Source of the DNA: Flavobacterium cheongpyeongense
GTDB taxonomy: Bacteria > Bacteroidota > Bacteroidia > Flavobacteriales > Flavobacteriaceae
Assembly (NCBI RefSeq): GCF_003202435.1
Contig: NZ_QJHK01000004.1
Span: 248,001-312,000 of the forward strand
Direction of reading: 5' to 3'
DNA length: 64,000 nt
Position 1 is the stretch's first letter, and the number at the start of each line of letters is the position of its first letter. The notes below the pieces were generated by a model that saw only the letters and a list, made by a program, of their open reading frames with translations, ran no database searches and was not told the origin of the DNA. Shown piece by piece: positions 20,301 to 29,578 of the stretch. The translations under genes and the position numbers were made by a program.

Positions 20301-21907
20301 GTAAAGAGTTTTTTCATCTCTTCTTCCGACTTATAATAATATTCCTGATTCGGCAATCCGTAACGATAGCCACGGCCCCTGCCAATTGGTGTAGCTTGTT
20401 TTTCACCGTCTTTTACACACAATAAAATATCGTGCGCATTGGCATCTTCTTTATTTAAATAGTAAGTATTATTGGTAGCAATTAGCTTGACATTATGCTT
20501 TTGCGAAAACTCAATGAGGGTCTTGTTTACACGATTTTCATCTTCCTGATGGTGTCGCATGACTTCCAGATAGAAATCTTCGCCAAATTGTGTTTTCCAC
20601 CAAATTAAAGCTTCTTCGGCCTGGTTTTCACCAATATTCAGAATTTTACTTGGAATTTCCCCGTATAAATTCCCGGACAAAACCATAATATCGCCTTTGT
20701 ATTGCTCAACGATATTTTTGTCAATCCTCGGAACATAATAGAATCCTTCGGTATAGGCAATCGACGCCATTTTTGCCAGATTGTGATAACCCGCTTTATT
20801 TTTAGCCAGCAAAACAATCTGATAACCGTTGTCTTTTTTGGATTTGTCTAAATGATTTTCGCAAATATTAAATTCACAACCAACAATTGGTTTTATTTCG
20901 GTTTCTGTTGGTTCTTCGCCTGCTTCGACCAAGGCTTTATTTTTTCCTGAAGCAGCTTTGTTGTGGTTCATCACGGCACTCACAAAATGGAAAGCCCCCA
21001 TCATGTTCCCGGTATCAGTCATGGCAACGGCTGGCATTCTGTTTTTGGCTGTAGCCGAAACAATATTCCCAATCCCGATAGTCGATTGAAGAACCGAAAA
21101 CTGCGTATGATTGTGTAAATGTGCAAATTTTGCTGCTTTGAAATCGGCTTTTGCCGAATCTGAAACAACAGTTGGCGTATCATCAACCTGTAAAGCCTTA
21201 ATCTGCTCCCTGATTTTATCAGAGGCTGCTTTTAAGTTGATATGCTTTAAACCGATTAATGGAAATTCCTTCGGATTTCTTTCCTGAAATTCCTTAAAAT
21301 AATCTTTAGGAACATCCAGTTCTTCTTTGGTAAAAACTTCCCGTCTAATTAACTCTAAAAAACAACGTGTAGTGGCTTCAACGTCGGCAGTTGCGTTGTG
21401 CGCTTCCGCAAAAGGGACATTGAATAAATATTCGTGTAATTCTGTTAACGTAGGAAGCTTAAATTTTCCTCCACGACCTCCGGGAAGCTTTAACAACGAA
21501 GCGGTAACCTCGGTACAAGTATCCAGAACCGGCATCGAACTCATAGGAGAATCAACGCCCATTCTATGAAATTCGGCTCCCATAATATTAACATCAAAAC
21601 CTAAATTCTGTCCAACGATAAATTTGGTTTTGGTTAAAGCAATATTGAATTTCTCTAAAACTTCGGCCAGCGTGATTCCGTCAGCTTCTGCCAATTCGGT
21701 AGAAATTCCGTGAATACGTTCAGCATCATACGGAATATTAAATCCGTCCGGTCTTACCAGATAATCCTGATGTTCGATCAGCTGTCCCATTTCGTCGTGC
21801 AGCTGCCACGCAATCTGAATACAGCGGGGCCAGTTATCAGAATCGGTAATGGGTGCATCCCAACGTTTTGGTAATCCGGTTGTTTCGGTATCGAATATTA
21901 AGTACAT
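17366..21907 (-). CDS. dnaE: DNA polymerase III alpha subunit with fused proofreading exonuclease
   Basis: The replicative polymerase, 1513 aa. Residues 1 to about 190 form a DnaQ-like DEDDh 3'-5' exonuclease: FDTETTGL (5-12), GQNLGFDVN (about 99) and HNATADVEAT (about 170). A PHP domain starts near 265 (HLHNHTQFS). The polymerase core has catalytic aspartates in PDIDIDFDDEGRG near 685, and fingers, helix-hairpin-helix and OB-fold domains follow. The first part thus does the job of a separate epsilon subunit. This arrangement recurs in Bacteroidota. The OB/tail region is somewhat extended with an acidic Glu-rich segment near the C-terminus. Confidence 0.95.
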   Translation of the reverse strand: MYLIFDTETTGLPKRWDAPITDSDNWPRCIQIAWQLHDEMGQLIEHQDYLVRPDGFNIPYDAERIHGISTELAEADGITLAEVLEKFNIALTKTKFIVGQNLGFDVNIMGAEFHRMGVDSPMSSMPVLDTCTEVTASLLKLPGGRGGKFKLPTLTELHEYLFNVPFAEAHNATADVEATTRCFLELIRREVFTKEELDVPKDYFKEFQERNPKEFPLIGLKHINLKAASDKIREQIKALQVDDTPTVVSDSAKADFKAAKFAHLHNHTQFSVLQSTIGIGNIVSATAKNRMPAVAMTDTGNMMGAFHFVSAVMNHNKAASGKNKALVEAGEEPTETEIKPIVGCEFNICENHLDKSKKDNGYQIVLLAKNKAGYHNLAKMASIAYTEGFYYVPRIDKNIVEQYKGDIMVLSGNLYGEIPSKILNIGENQAEEALIWWKTQFGEDFYLEVMRHHQEDENRVNKTLIEFSQKHNVKLIATNNTYYLNKEDANAHDILLCVKDGEKQATPIGRGRGYRYGLPNQEYYYKSEEEMKKLFTDLPEAIINIQEIVDKVEGYSLYRDVLLPKFDIPEEFVVPEDEADGGVRGENKYLRHLTMEGAKRRYGEITESIQERLDFELLTISNSGYPGYFLIVQDFIAEARKMDVSVGPGRGSAAGSAVAYCLGITNIDPIKYDLLFERFLNPDRVSMPDIDIDFDDEGRGRVMDYVINKYGQKQVAQIITYGKMATKSAIRDTARVLDLPLFEADRIAKLIPAMMPGKWNLARFISESEDEVKKALKSSEEFDRVKELIGIANEDDLAGETIQQAKILEGSMRNTGIHACGVIITPSDITNYVPVTTAKDSDLYVTQFDNSVAESAGLLKMDFLGLKTLTLIKDTVKLVKYRTGKELDPDTFPIDDPETYALFQRGETVGIFQYESPGMQKYMKDLKPTVFGDLIAMNALYRPGPLEYIPSFVRRKNGDEEIQYDLDACAEYLSETYGITVYQEQVMLLSQSLAGFTKGEADVLRKAMGKKQKDVLDKMKPKFVEQASAKGHDAKILEKIWKDWEAFASYAFNKSHSTCYAWIAYQTAYLKAHYPAEYMAAVLSNNMNDIKQVSFFMEECKRMGLQVLGPCVNESFYKFTVNDDYAVRFGMGAIKGVGQGAVETIVESRKDGRYKSIFDLAKRIDLRAANKKAIENLALAGGFDSFEGTTRAQYFHDDGDGITFYEKAMRYGSKFQENENSSQVSLFGETSEVQISEPVIPPCEDWGTMEKLSREKEVVGIYISGHPLDDFRFEMKYFCNARLDALKNMEQYVGKHLTVAGITSNIQHRVAKNGKGWAMFNLEGYDESYEFRMFGEEYLKYQHFLVPNKFMFFKILIKDGWVNHDTGKKSEPRMQFVEIKQLQDVLETFAKKLILLLNIKDLQTEFIHRLSQLFNAYKGDNAVTFEIMELEKVKRLVEVETTNEFEETEDTVFEDENEDNDVISEAAKIQEVKEVEEVKVVTKLTMPSRRLKVKISTELLQELEKMQINFKLN

Positions 21908-22521
21908 AGTTGTTATTGAGGTAGTTGCAAATTTTAAAAAACAAAAAATCTGAACTTCAAAATTAGTCTTTTTTTGGAAGAAAGGAAATGCATATCTCCC
22001 AAAAAATCATTCTTATGAACAAATCAATATTTCTCTTAAAATTCATAAAATTTCATAAAAATACACTTCTTGGATGTCGTAGTATTTGAATTAAAATGGA
22101 GGAGAAAAATATCCTTTAAAAATTAACTTTTCGGGCATTAAAAGAACAATTAATAAGGGTTTTTAAAACCATAAAAAAGAATTCAAAACTACCAATTGTT
22201 ACTATTTTTATTTGTTTTGTTACATTTTTTTGAATTAAAACCACTATTTTATAGTGATTTTAAGATAAATTTGCAAACTATTAAAACTAAAAGCAATCAA
22301 TTCAAAATTAACCTGAAAAAGAAAAAGAAAACCAATTTATATTCATTCTACAATCAATTTTAAGTACAAAAAAGCGAATAACAATTTGTAATTTACTTTG
22401 GGTATCGTATATAATGAAATATTGAAATTGACCACTTTGTATCTTTTTCTAATTTTGTTTTCCTAATATAACAAGCAGGAATTGCTGTGACTTATAGAAT
22501 TACAATTAAAAAAAATAAAAA
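21908..22521. other. Long AT-rich intergenic region upstream of leuC
   Basis: This 614-base stretch between the divergent dnaE and leuC genes holds no credible ORF. A small hairpin (cactat ttt atagtg) lies near 22242-22256, a TAAATTTG box at 22266-22273 and a full promoter at 22428-22457. I see no T-box, riboswitch or leader peptide rich in Leu codons. Confidence 0.5.
22428..22457 (+). promoter_or_regulatory. Promoter of the leucine operon
   Basis: TTG (22428-22430), 19-base spacer, TAATTTTG (22450-22457): an exact fit to the flavobacterial promoter consensus. It predicts a leader of about 55-60 bases before the leuC ATG. Confidence 0.65.
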
Positions 22522-23916
22522 ATGAGTAAGACATTATTTGACAAAGTATGGGATTCACACGTTGTGCGCAAAATTGAAGATGGACCGGATGTGTTTTTTA
22601 TTGATCGTCATTTCATTCACGAAGTTACGAGTCCTGTTGCTTTTTTAGGATTAAAAGCCAGAGGCGTAAAGGTTTTATACCCTGAGCGTACTTTTGCAAC
22701 TGCCGATCACAATACACCAACCATAAACCAGCATTTACCAGTTGCCGATGCGCTATCTGCCAATCAATTGCAGGCATTAGAAGACAACTCCGCAGAATAC
22801 GGAATTTCGCACTGGGGATTAGGTCACCAAAAAAATGGAATTGTGCACGTAGTAGGTCCTGAAAACGGAATTACTTTGCCAGGTGCAACTATTGTTTGTG
22901 GTGATTCACATACTTCTACTCACGGTGCTTTTGGAGCGATTGCTTTTGGTATCGGAACTTCAGAAGTTGAAATGGTACTTTCTACACAATGTATCATGCA
23001 GCCCAAACCAAAAAAAATGCGTATCAATGTAAATGGTAAACTAAGCAAAGGTGTTGGCCCAAAAGACGTTGCTCTTTATATTATTGCTCAATTAACTACT
23101 TCCGGAGGTACAGGATATTTTGTTGAATATGCGGGAAATGTATTCGAGGAAATGACTATGGAAGGTCGTATGACTGTTTGTAACCTAAGTATCGAAATGG
23201 GTGCCCGTGGAGGTATGATTGCTCCTGACCAGACTACTTTTGATTTCCTTGAAGGAAGATTATATGCCCCAAAAGGTGAAGCCTGGACGAAAGCTGTTGA
23301 ATACTGGAAAACCCTTAAAACTGATACTGATGCTGTTTTTGACGCTGAATTAAACATCAAAGCAGAAGATATCGAACCAATGATTACTTATGGTACTAAC
23401 CCAGGTATGGGAATTGGTATCTCTAAACATATTCCGAGTGCTGATCAGGTTGAAGGCGGTGAGGAAACGTATAAAAAATCGTTAGCTTACATGGGTTTCC
23501 ACGAAGATGATGTGATGATTGGAAAACCAATTGACTACGTTTTCTTAGGAAGCTGTACAAATGGTCGTATTGAAGATTTCAGAGCTTTTGCTGAAATTGT
23601 AAAAGGAAGAAAAAAAGCTGATAATGTTACGGCCTGGTTAGTTCCGGGTTCTCACGTTGTAGAAGCTCAGATCAAAGAAGAAGGTATTTTAGACGTACTG
23701 ACAGAAGCTGGTTTCGTATTACGTCAGCCGGGATGTTCAGCATGTTTAGCAATGAACGATGATAAAGTTCCAGCCGGAAAATATGCCGTAAGTACATCAA
23801 ACCGAAACTTCGAAGGCCGTCAGGGCCCTGGATCTAGAACTTTGTTAGCTTCTCCAATTATGGCGGCGGCGGCGGCTGTTACAGGAAAACTAACAGATCC
23901 AAGAGAGTTGTTTTAG
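22522..23916 (+). CDS. leuC: 3-isopropylmalate dehydratase large subunit
   Basis: With LeuD, isomerises 2-isopropylmalate to 3-isopropylmalate in leucine synthesis. It is an aconitase-family 4Fe-4S enzyme. Cluster cysteines are in LGSCTNGR (about residue 345) and [10 protein letters not shown] (about 405-408). The N-terminal [10 protein letters not shown] and [12 protein letters not shown] stretches are typical. At 464 aa it is full length. It is first gene of the leu cluster; its normal partner leuD follows only after an inserted S23-type gene. Confidence 0.97.
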   Translation: MSKTLFDKVWDSHVVRKIEDGPDVFFIDRHFIHEVTSPVAFLGLKARGVKVLYPERTFATADHNTPTINQHLPVADALSANQLQALEDNSAEYGISHWGLGHQKNGIVHVVGPENGITLPGATIVCGDSHTSTHGAFGAIAFGIGTSEVEMVLSTQCIMQPKPKKMRINVNGKLSKGVGPKDVALYIIAQLTTSGGTGYFVEYAGNVFEEMTMEGRMTVCNLSIEMGARGGMIAPDQTTFDFLEGRLYAPKGEAWTKAVEYWKTLKTDTDAVFDAELNIKAEDIEPMITYGTNPGMGIGISKHIPSADQVEGGEETYKKSLAYMGFHEDDVMIGKPIDYVFLGSCTNGRIEDFRAFAEIVKGRKKADNVTAWLVPGSHVVEAQIKEEGILDVLTEAGFVLRQPGCSACLAMNDDKVPAGKYAVSTSNRNFEGRQGPGSRTLLASPIMAAAAAVTGKLTDPRELF

Positions 23917-23919
23917 AAA

Positions 23920-23977
23920 GCTGTGAGCTCTCGGCTGCCGGCAATCAGCCCACTGCCGAGAGCTTATAGCCCACAGC
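23920..23977. repeat. GC-rich palindrome after leuC
   Basis: Left arm gctgtgagctctcggc (23920-23935) pairs imperfectly with gccgagagcttatagcccacagc (23955-23977). It lies only four bases after the leuC stop and five bases before the four-helix-bundle gene, and is much more GC-rich than its surroundings. Confidence 0.7.
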
Positions 23978-23982
23978 CCAAA

Positions 23983-24342
23983 ATGAGAGATTTTAGAAAA
24001 TATAATGTTTGGCAAGAAAGTCATTTGTTTACACTTGAAGTTTATCAGGTAACAAAATATTTTCCAAAAGAAGAATTGTCTGGATTAACAAGTCAATTGA
24101 GAAGAGCAGTTTCTTCTATTCCAACAAATTTTACTGAAGGTTGTGGCTCTAATTCCGAAAAAGAATTTGCAAGATATTTGAATATTGCAATTGCTTCCTG
24201 TTCAGAGGTTGAATATTTATTATTACTTACTTCTGACTTGAAATATTTAAGCCCTGAAATTCATCAAAGTTTAGAGAAGAAAGTAATTCAAATTAGAAAA
24301 CAGGTTTATCAATTAAGACTAAAATTAAATCAACAAAATTAG
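23983..24342 (+). CDS. Four-helix-bundle protein, S23/IVP family
   Basis: A 119-aa member of the family first found as ORFs in 23S rRNA intervening sequences, related to the Avd proteins of diversity-generating retroelements. The sequence shows the family layout: [37 protein letters not shown], a region [19 protein letters not shown] and a final helix. I take the ATG at 23983 because the upstream open frame runs through the palindrome. It sits inside the leu operon, between leuC and leuD, with a palindrome before it and a GC-richer spacer (caaagcccaaagctcaaagc type) after it. It looks like an insertion. Its function here is unknown. Confidence 0.88.
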   Translation: MRDFRKYNVWQESHLFTLEVYQVTKYFPKEELSGLTSQLRRAVSSIPTNFTEGCGSNSEKEFARYLNIAIASCSEVEYLLLLTSDLKYLSPEIHQSLEKKVIQIRKQVYQLRLKLNQQN

Positions 24343-24394
24343 CGCAGTTTGCCAAAGCCCAAAGCTCAAAGCCGACTGCCCAAAAACAATAAAA

Positions 24395-24991
24395 ATGGCA
24401 TACGATAAATTTAATATATTGACCAGCAGTGCAGTGCCGCTGCCAATTGAGAACGTAGATACTGATCAAATAATCCCTGCTCGTTTCCTGAAAGCTACAA
24501 AACGTGAAGGTTTTGGAGACAATCTTTTCAGAGACTGGAGATATAACGGAGATGACACTCCAAAAGCTGATTTCGTTTTAAACGATTCAACTTATAGCGG
24601 AAAAATTCTTGTTGGAGGGAAAAACTTTGGTTCAGGATCTTCAAGAGAACACGCTGCATGGGCTGTTTACGATTATGGTTTCAGAGCTGTAGTTTCTTCT
24701 TTCTTTGCAGACATCTTCAAAGGAAACTGTCTAAATATTGGTGTTTTGCCGGTTCAGGTTAGCCCTGAATTTGCTGATACTATTTTTAAAGCTATCGAAG
24801 CTGATCCAAATACGCAATTAGAAATTAACTTACCCAATCAGACTATTACTTTATTGGCAACAGGGCAATCAGAATCTTTTGCTATCAACGGTTACAAAAA
24901 AAATAACATGATTAATGGTTTTGACGACATTGATTATTTACAAAATATTAAGGAAGATATTGTAGCTTTTGCTGACAAACTGCCTTACTAA
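24395..24991 (+). CDS. leuD: 3-isopropylmalate dehydratase small subunit
   Basis: The swivel-domain partner of LeuC (198 aa). The conserved [14 protein letters not shown] stretch (about residues 20-33) and the [13 protein letters not shown] motif (about 75-87) that contacts substrate are both present. It lies 52 bases after the inserted four-helix-bundle gene, and likely remains in the leu transcript. Confidence 0.96.
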   Translation: MAYDKFNILTSSAVPLPIENVDTDQIIPARFLKATKREGFGDNLFRDWRYNGDDTPKADFVLNDSTYSGKILVGGKNFGSGSSREHAAWAVYDYGFRAVVSSFFADIFKGNCLNIGVLPVQVSPEFADTIFKAIEADPNTQLEINLPNQTITLLATGQSESFAINGYKKNNMINGFDDIDYLQNIKEDIVAFADKLPY

Positions 24992-25118
24992 ACACAACCA
25001 ACTCAAATGCAGTTACGTAAGTTTCAATTTCTATAGTTGGGCTTGGTAACTGCTTTTTACAATTTTACAAAATCCGATTCGAACTATCAAATCGAAAAAA
25101 TATCATATCATATTTAGA

Positions 25119-26642
25119 ATGGAAAAAAGAAAAATTGAAATAATGGATACAACGCTCCGTGATGGTGAACAAACCTCGGGAGTATCTTTTTCTGCTGCAG
25201 AAAAACTGACCATTGCACAATTGTTGTTGGAAGAATTAAATATTGATAGAATCGAAATTGCTTCAGCACGTGTGAGTGAAGGCGAATTTCAGGGCGTAAA
25301 AGGCATTATGTCATGGGCCGAACAAAAAGGATACACCAGCCGAATCGAAGTTCTGACTTTTGTAGACGGTGGTCTTTCTATAGACTGGATGAAAAAATCA
25401 GGTGCCAAAGTTCAGAATTTACTAACTAAAGGATCCCTGAATCATCTTACGCATCAATTAAAAAAAACACCAGAACAACATTTTTCTGAAATCGCCCAGG
25501 CAATTGCATTAGCAAAAGAAAACAATATTGAAACCAATGTCTATCTGGAAGACTGGAGCAACGGAATGCGAAATTCTCCTGAATATGTTTTTCAATATTT
25601 AGACTTTCTAACCCAACAGCCAGTAAAAAGAATTCTGCTTCCGGACACACTTGGCGTATTGATTCCTTCGCAGGCTTTTGAATTTATTTCGACAATCACA
25701 GCAAAATATCCCAATACTCATTTTGACTTTCATGCCCATAACGACTACGATTTAAGTGTTGCTAATGTTATGGAAGCTATAAAAGCCGGAATAAATGGAC
25801 TTCACGTAACTGTAAACGGAATGGGAGAACGTGCCGGAAATGCACCACTTGAAAGTACGGTTGCCGTTATAAATGATTTTATGCCGGATGTAAAGATCAA
25901 CATCAAAGAAACCTCATTATACTCTGTAAGTAAACTGGTTGAAACTTTTACAGGCTACAGAATTCCAGCCAATAAACCCATTGTAGGCGATAATGTTTTT
26001 ACGCAGACTGCAGGAATTCATGCAGATGGTGACAACAAAAACAACTTATACTTTAATGATTTACTTCCGGAACGTTTTGGAAGAAAAAGGAAATATGCCC
26101 TTGGTAAAACATCCGGAAAAGCTAATATTGAAAAAAACCTTCAGGAATTAGGGTTGAAATTAAATCAGGAAGATTTGAAATTGGTTACCCAAAGAATCAT
26201 CGAATTAGGCGACAAAAAAGAAACCGTTACCAAGGAAGATCTTCCATACATTATTTCGGATGTTTTGGACAGCCATACCTACGAAGAGAAAATCACAATC
26301 GAATCTTATATATTGGTTCACTCAAAAGGAATGCGTCCTTCAACTACTTTATGCCTGAAAATTGATGGGGAAATTATTGAAGAGCATGCTCAGGGTGACG
26401 GTCAGTTCGATGCTTTTATGAATGCCTTAACCAAAATTTATAAAAGTAAAAAACTGACGCTTCCAAAACTGATTGATTATGCGGTGCGAATTCCTCCAGG
26501 AAGTAGCTCTGATGCTTTATGCGAGACCATTATTACATGGGTAAACAACGGAAAAGAATTCAAAACCCGCGGATTAGATTCAGATCAGACAGTGGCAGCT
26601 ATTATAGCCACTCAGAAAATGCTGAATATTATCACTCAGTAA
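25119..26642 (+). CDS. leuA: 2-isopropylmalate synthase-type enzyme with regulatory domain
   Basis: A DRE-TIM metallolyase (507 aa). MDTTLRDGEQTSGVSF (residues 9-24) is the DRE motif, FHAHNDYDLSVAN carries the metal-binding HxH-type histidines near 206, and VNGMGERAGNAPLE follows. A C-terminal LeuA regulatory (LeuA_dimer-like) domain occupies about 395-507. This subtype is related to both isopropylmalate and citramalate synthases. Position between leuD and leuB argues for isopropylmalate synthase, but citramalate synthase activity cannot be excluded by reading alone. Confidence 0.85.
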   Translation: MEKRKIEIMDTTLRDGEQTSGVSFSAAEKLTIAQLLLEELNIDRIEIASARVSEGEFQGVKGIMSWAEQKGYTSRIEVLTFVDGGLSIDWMKKSGAKVQNLLTKGSLNHLTHQLKKTPEQHFSEIAQAIALAKENNIETNVYLEDWSNGMRNSPEYVFQYLDFLTQQPVKRILLPDTLGVLIPSQAFEFISTITAKYPNTHFDFHAHNDYDLSVANVMEAIKAGINGLHVTVNGMGERAGNAPLESTVAVINDFMPDVKINIKETSLYSVSKLVETFTGYRIPANKPIVGDNVFTQTAGIHADGDNKNNLYFNDLLPERFGRKRKYALGKTSGKANIEKNLQELGLKLNQEDLKLVTQRIIELGDKKETVTKEDLPYIISDVLDSHTYEEKITIESYILVHSKGMRPSTTLCLKIDGEIIEEHAQGDGQFDAFMNALTKIYKSKKLTLPKLIDYAVRIPPGSSSDALCETIITWVNNGKEFKTRGLDSDQTVAAIIATQKMLNIITQ

Positions 26643-26691
26643 AATTTAAATAAATAATCGAAATAATAAATAAACCCATAATATCCATAAA

Positions 26692-27747
26692 ATGAAATTA
26701 AACATAGCCCTTTTAGCCGGAGACGGAATCGGACCAGAAGTAATTGATCAGGCAGTAAAAGTATCAGATGCTGTTGCACAAAAATTTGGACATGAAATCA
26801 CCTGGAAACCAGCTTTAACCGGCGCAGCCGCAATTGATGCAGTAGGCGAACCTTATCCGGATGCTACACATGAAGTTTGTAAAAATGCTGATGCGGTTCT
26901 TTTTGGAGCGATTGGCCACCCTAAATACGATAACGATCCTTCTGCACCAGTAAGACCAGAACAAGGTTTGTTAAAAATGCGTAAAGCATTAGGTTTGTTC
27001 GCAAACGTAAGACCTACTTTTACATTCCCTTCTTTATTGGATAAATCTCCATTAAAAAGAGAAAGAATTGAAGGAACTGATTTGGTTTTCTTAAGAGAAT
27101 TGACTGGAGGAATTTACTTTGGTGAAAAAGGAAGAAAAGACAACGGCGACACTGCTTTTGACAACTGCGTTTACACCAGAACCGAAGTACAGCGTTTAGC
27201 CAAAAAAGGTTTCGAATTAGCGATGACACGTTCTAAAAAACTGTGTTGTGTAGACAAAGCAAACGTTTTGGAAACTTCTCGTTTATGGAGAGAAACTGTT
27301 CAGGCAATGGAAAAAGATTATCCGGAAGTTACTGTTTCATACGAATTTGTTGATGCAGTAGCCATGCGTCTGGTACAATGGCCAAATTCTTATGATGTAT
27401 TAATTACAGAGAACTTATTTGGAGATATCTTAACAGACGAAGCATCTGTAATCTCAGGTTCAATGGGATTAATGCCTTCTGCCTCTATGGGTGCTGAAGT
27501 ATCTTTGTTTGAACCTATTCACGGTTCTTACCCACAAGCTACAGGATTAAACATTGCTAACCCGATGGCTACTGTTTTATCTGCTGCGATGATGTTCGAA
27601 AACTTCGGATTGATGGAAGAAGGAAAAGCAATGAGAGATGCTGTAAACAAAGCTTTAGAAGCCGGAGTAGTTACTGAAGATCTAGCTGATGGAGGAAAAG
27701 CATACGGCACCAAAGAAGTAGGTGACTGGTTAGCTGCTAACATCTAA
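26692..27747 (+). CDS. leuB: 3-isopropylmalate dehydrogenase
   Basis: NAD-dependent oxidative decarboxylation of 3-isopropylmalate, the step before transamination to leucine. It has the isocitrate/isopropylmalate dehydrogenase fold: GDGIGPEV near residue 10, LFGAIGHPK near 70, the ELTGGIYFG stretch at about 137, and the metal-binding [13 protein letters not shown] near 241. Full length at 351 aa. It is the last gene of the leu cluster and is followed by a strong terminator. Confidence 0.97.
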   Translation: MKLNIALLAGDGIGPEVIDQAVKVSDAVAQKFGHEITWKPALTGAAAIDAVGEPYPDATHEVCKNADAVLFGAIGHPKYDNDPSAPVRPEQGLLKMRKALGLFANVRPTFTFPSLLDKSPLKRERIEGTDLVFLRELTGGIYFGEKGRKDNGDTAFDNCVYTRTEVQRLAKKGFELAMTRSKKLCCVDKANVLETSRLWRETVQAMEKDYPEVTVSYEFVDAVAMRLVQWPNSYDVLITENLFGDILTDEASVISGSMGLMPSASMGAEVSLFEPIHGSYPQATGLNIANPMATVLSAAMMFENFGLMEEGKAMRDAVNKALEAGVVTEDLADGGKAYGTKEVGDWLAANI

Positions 27748-27769
27748 TTTCTTTTAGAAATAGAAACAA

Positions 27770-27799
27770 AAAAGGCGTCAATTTTCATTGACGCCTTTT
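27770..27799. terminator. Terminator of the leu operon
   Basis: A 13-bp perfect stem (aaaaggcgtcaat and complement) with loop tttc and T-tract. It lies between the convergent leuB and RRM-protein genes and can serve both directions. Confidence 0.88.
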
Positions 27800-27818
27800 A
27801 TATATGTAGAAAAAAATA

Positions 27819-28169
27819 TTAATATCCTCCTCTGTTTCCACCACGGTCGTTTCCGCCACGGTTGTTTCCGTAACCACCGCGAGAATCACCTCCACGGTTG
27901 TTATTGAAGCTTCTTCTTTCACCTTCAGGTTTTGGCTCAGATTTATTAACCACAATTGCACGTCCCTGAACAGTTGCCCCGTTCAATTCATCAATTGCTT
28001 TTTGAGCTTCGCTGTCGTTTGGCATCTCAACAAAACCAAATCCTTTGCTTCTTCCAGTAAATTTATCAGTAATGATCTTAACTGAATCAACTGCTCCGTA
28101 AGCCTCAAAAGACTCTCTTAAATCTGCTTCCTCAATACTGAATGGAAGGCTTCCAACAAAAATGTTCAT
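27819..28169 (-). CDS. RNA-binding protein with one RRM domain and Gly-rich tail
   Basis: A 116-aa single-RRM protein of the cyanobacterial/Bacteroidota Rbp type. It shows RNP2 (NIFVGSL, residues 2-8) and RNP1 (RSKGFGFVEM, about 41-50), then a short RGG/GGN-rich tail (NRGGDSRGGYGNNRGG). Such proteins bind RNA without strong specificity and often act in cold or stress adaptation. I chose the ATG immediately before NIFVG; the frame extends nine codons further to a TTG, which is unlikely. Confidence 0.92.
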   Translation of the reverse strand: MNIFVGSLPFSIEEADLRESFEAYGAVDSVKIITDKFTGRSKGFGFVEMPNDSEAQKAIDELNGATVQGRAIVVNKSEPKPEGERRSFNNNRGGDSRGGYGNNRGGNDRGGNRGGY

Positions 28170-28354
28170 ATGTACTTGTTTATTATAATGTAGCAAATGT
28201 AGTCTTATTTTTCCGTAATCTACTATATATTAGTTTATTTATGTTTTTATTTTGATTTACAGCAAAGAATCCTATAAAACAATCTTCGAAAAGCCCAAAA
28301 AATTTATTCAACAGATTTAATAAATTTATGAGCCTAAAATTCAGAAAAAAATTA

Positions 28355-28362
28355 TATATTTG
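28355..28362 (+). promoter_or_regulatory. -7 promoter box of rpsP
   Basis: TATATTTG matches TAnnTTTG, 50 bases before the rpsP start. No upstream TTG was seen at the usual spacing. Confidence 0.4.
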
Positions 28363-28411
28363 CGCCCTTAATTAACAGAGGTCGAGTACCTCAAAATTTA
28401 ATCATACGATT

Positions 28412-28978
28412 ATGTCAGTAAAAATTAGATTACAAAGACACGGTAAAAAAGGAAAACCTTTTTACTGGGTTGTAGCTGCAGATGCACGCTCAAAAAGAGA
28501 TGGTAAATACTTAGAGAAAATCGGTACTTACAATCCAAACACTAACCCGGCAACTGTTGAGTTAAATCTTGACAGCGCAGTTAAATGGCTACACAATGGT
28601 GCACAGCCAACTGATACTGCAAGAGCTATCCTTTCTTACAAAGGTGCTTTATTGAAACACCACCTAGATGGAGGTATTCGTAAAGGAGCTTTGACTCAAG
28701 AGCAGGCAGATGCAAAATTAGCTGCTTGGTTAGAAGCTAAAGCAGGAAAAGTTGATGCTAAAAAAGACGGTTTGACAAAAGCACAAGCTGAAGTTAAAGC
28801 TAAAGCTTTAAAAGCAGAACAAGAAGTTAATGCTAAACGTTTAGCTGCTGCGGCTCAGGCTGAAGCTGACGCTATCGCTGCTGCAACTGCTGCAGAGGCT
28901 ACAGAAGAAGTTGCCGAAGTTGAAGCATCTACTGAAGAAGCTGCTGCTGAAGAGAATAACGAAACAACTGAAGCATAA
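28412..28978 (+). CDS. rpsP: 30S ribosomal protein S16 with long C-terminal extension
   Basis: The first ~80 residues are canonical S16 (VKIRLQRHGKKGKPFYWVV, DGKYLEKIGTYNP, WLHNGAQPTDTA), a small-subunit assembly protein. About 100 further residues form an Ala/Lys/Glu-rich, probably helical and then acidic tail (EATEEVAEVEAS). E. coli S16 is only about 82 aa; extended forms occur in this phylum. It heads a run rpsP-rimM-trmN, with rimM 15 bases downstream, as S16 and RimM are commonly paired. Confidence 0.95.
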   Translation: MSVKIRLQRHGKKGKPFYWVVAADARSKRDGKYLEKIGTYNPNTNPATVELNLDSAVKWLHNGAQPTDTARAILSYKGALLKHHLDGGIRKGALTQEQADAKLAAWLEAKAGKVDAKKDGLTKAQAEVKAKALKAEQEVNAKRLAAAAQAEADAIAAATAAEATEEVAEVEASTEEAAAEENNETTEA

Positions 28979-28993
28979 TTTTAGCTGGCGATA

Positions 28994-29518
28994 ATGCGTA
29001 AAGAAGAATGTTTTTATTTAGGTAAAATCGCTAAAAAATTTAGTTTCAAAGGTGAAGTTCTGATCTATTTAGATACAGATGAACCTGAGTTATACGAAAA
29101 TCTGGAATCAGTGTTTGTTGAACAGAACAAACATCTGGTTCCTTTTTTTATTGAAAAAAGTTCTTTACACAAAGGCGACTTTTTAAGAGTTCGTTTTGAA
29201 GATGTAAATACAGAAGAAGATGCTGATGCCCTGATTGGCAATGCTATTTATCTTCCCTTAACCATGTTGCCAAAACTTTCTGGCAACAAATTTTATTTCC
29301 ACGAAGTTATCGGTTTTGAAATCGAAGACCAGCGTTTAGGCGTTTTTGGAAAAATTACTTCAATTAATGATTCTTCTGCCCAGCCACTTTTTGAAGTTTT
29401 AAATGGTGAAGTTGAAATTTTAGTCCCAATGATCGATCATTTCCTTGTAAAAATTGATCGTGAGAATAAAAAAGTAATCATGAATCTTCCTGAAGGATTG
29501 GTAGAGATGTACTTGTAG
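28994..29518 (+). CDS. rimM: 16S rRNA processing protein RimM
   Basis: A 174-aa ribosome maturation factor that acts on the 30S head and binds S19. It has an N-terminal RimM barrel domain (FYLGKIAKKFSFKGEVLIYLD) and a C-terminal PRC-barrel domain (about residues 95-174, with KFYFHEVIGFEI and VPMIDHFLVKID). It follows rpsP closely and is probably co-transcribed. Confidence 0.95.
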   Translation: MRKEECFYLGKIAKKFSFKGEVLIYLDTDEPELYENLESVFVEQNKHLVPFFIEKSSLHKGDFLRVRFEDVNTEEDADALIGNAIYLPLTMLPKLSGNKFYFHEVIGFEIEDQRLGVFGKITSINDSSAQPLFEVLNGEVEILVPMIDHFLVKIDRENKKVIMNLPEGLVEMYL

Positions 29519-29578
29519 AAAGTATTCAGCCTTTCTGTCACAGTTTTTCAGTCGCTCACTTTTTTAAATCTTTTAGCA

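Noticed and set aside
24046..24062. ggtaacaa inside the S23-type gene as another ECF site
   Set aside because: It lies in a coding sequence and has no downstream TTGATATA.
23983..24342. Avd protein of a diversity-generating retroelement
   Set aside because: No reverse transcriptase, template repeat or variable repeat was seen nearby.
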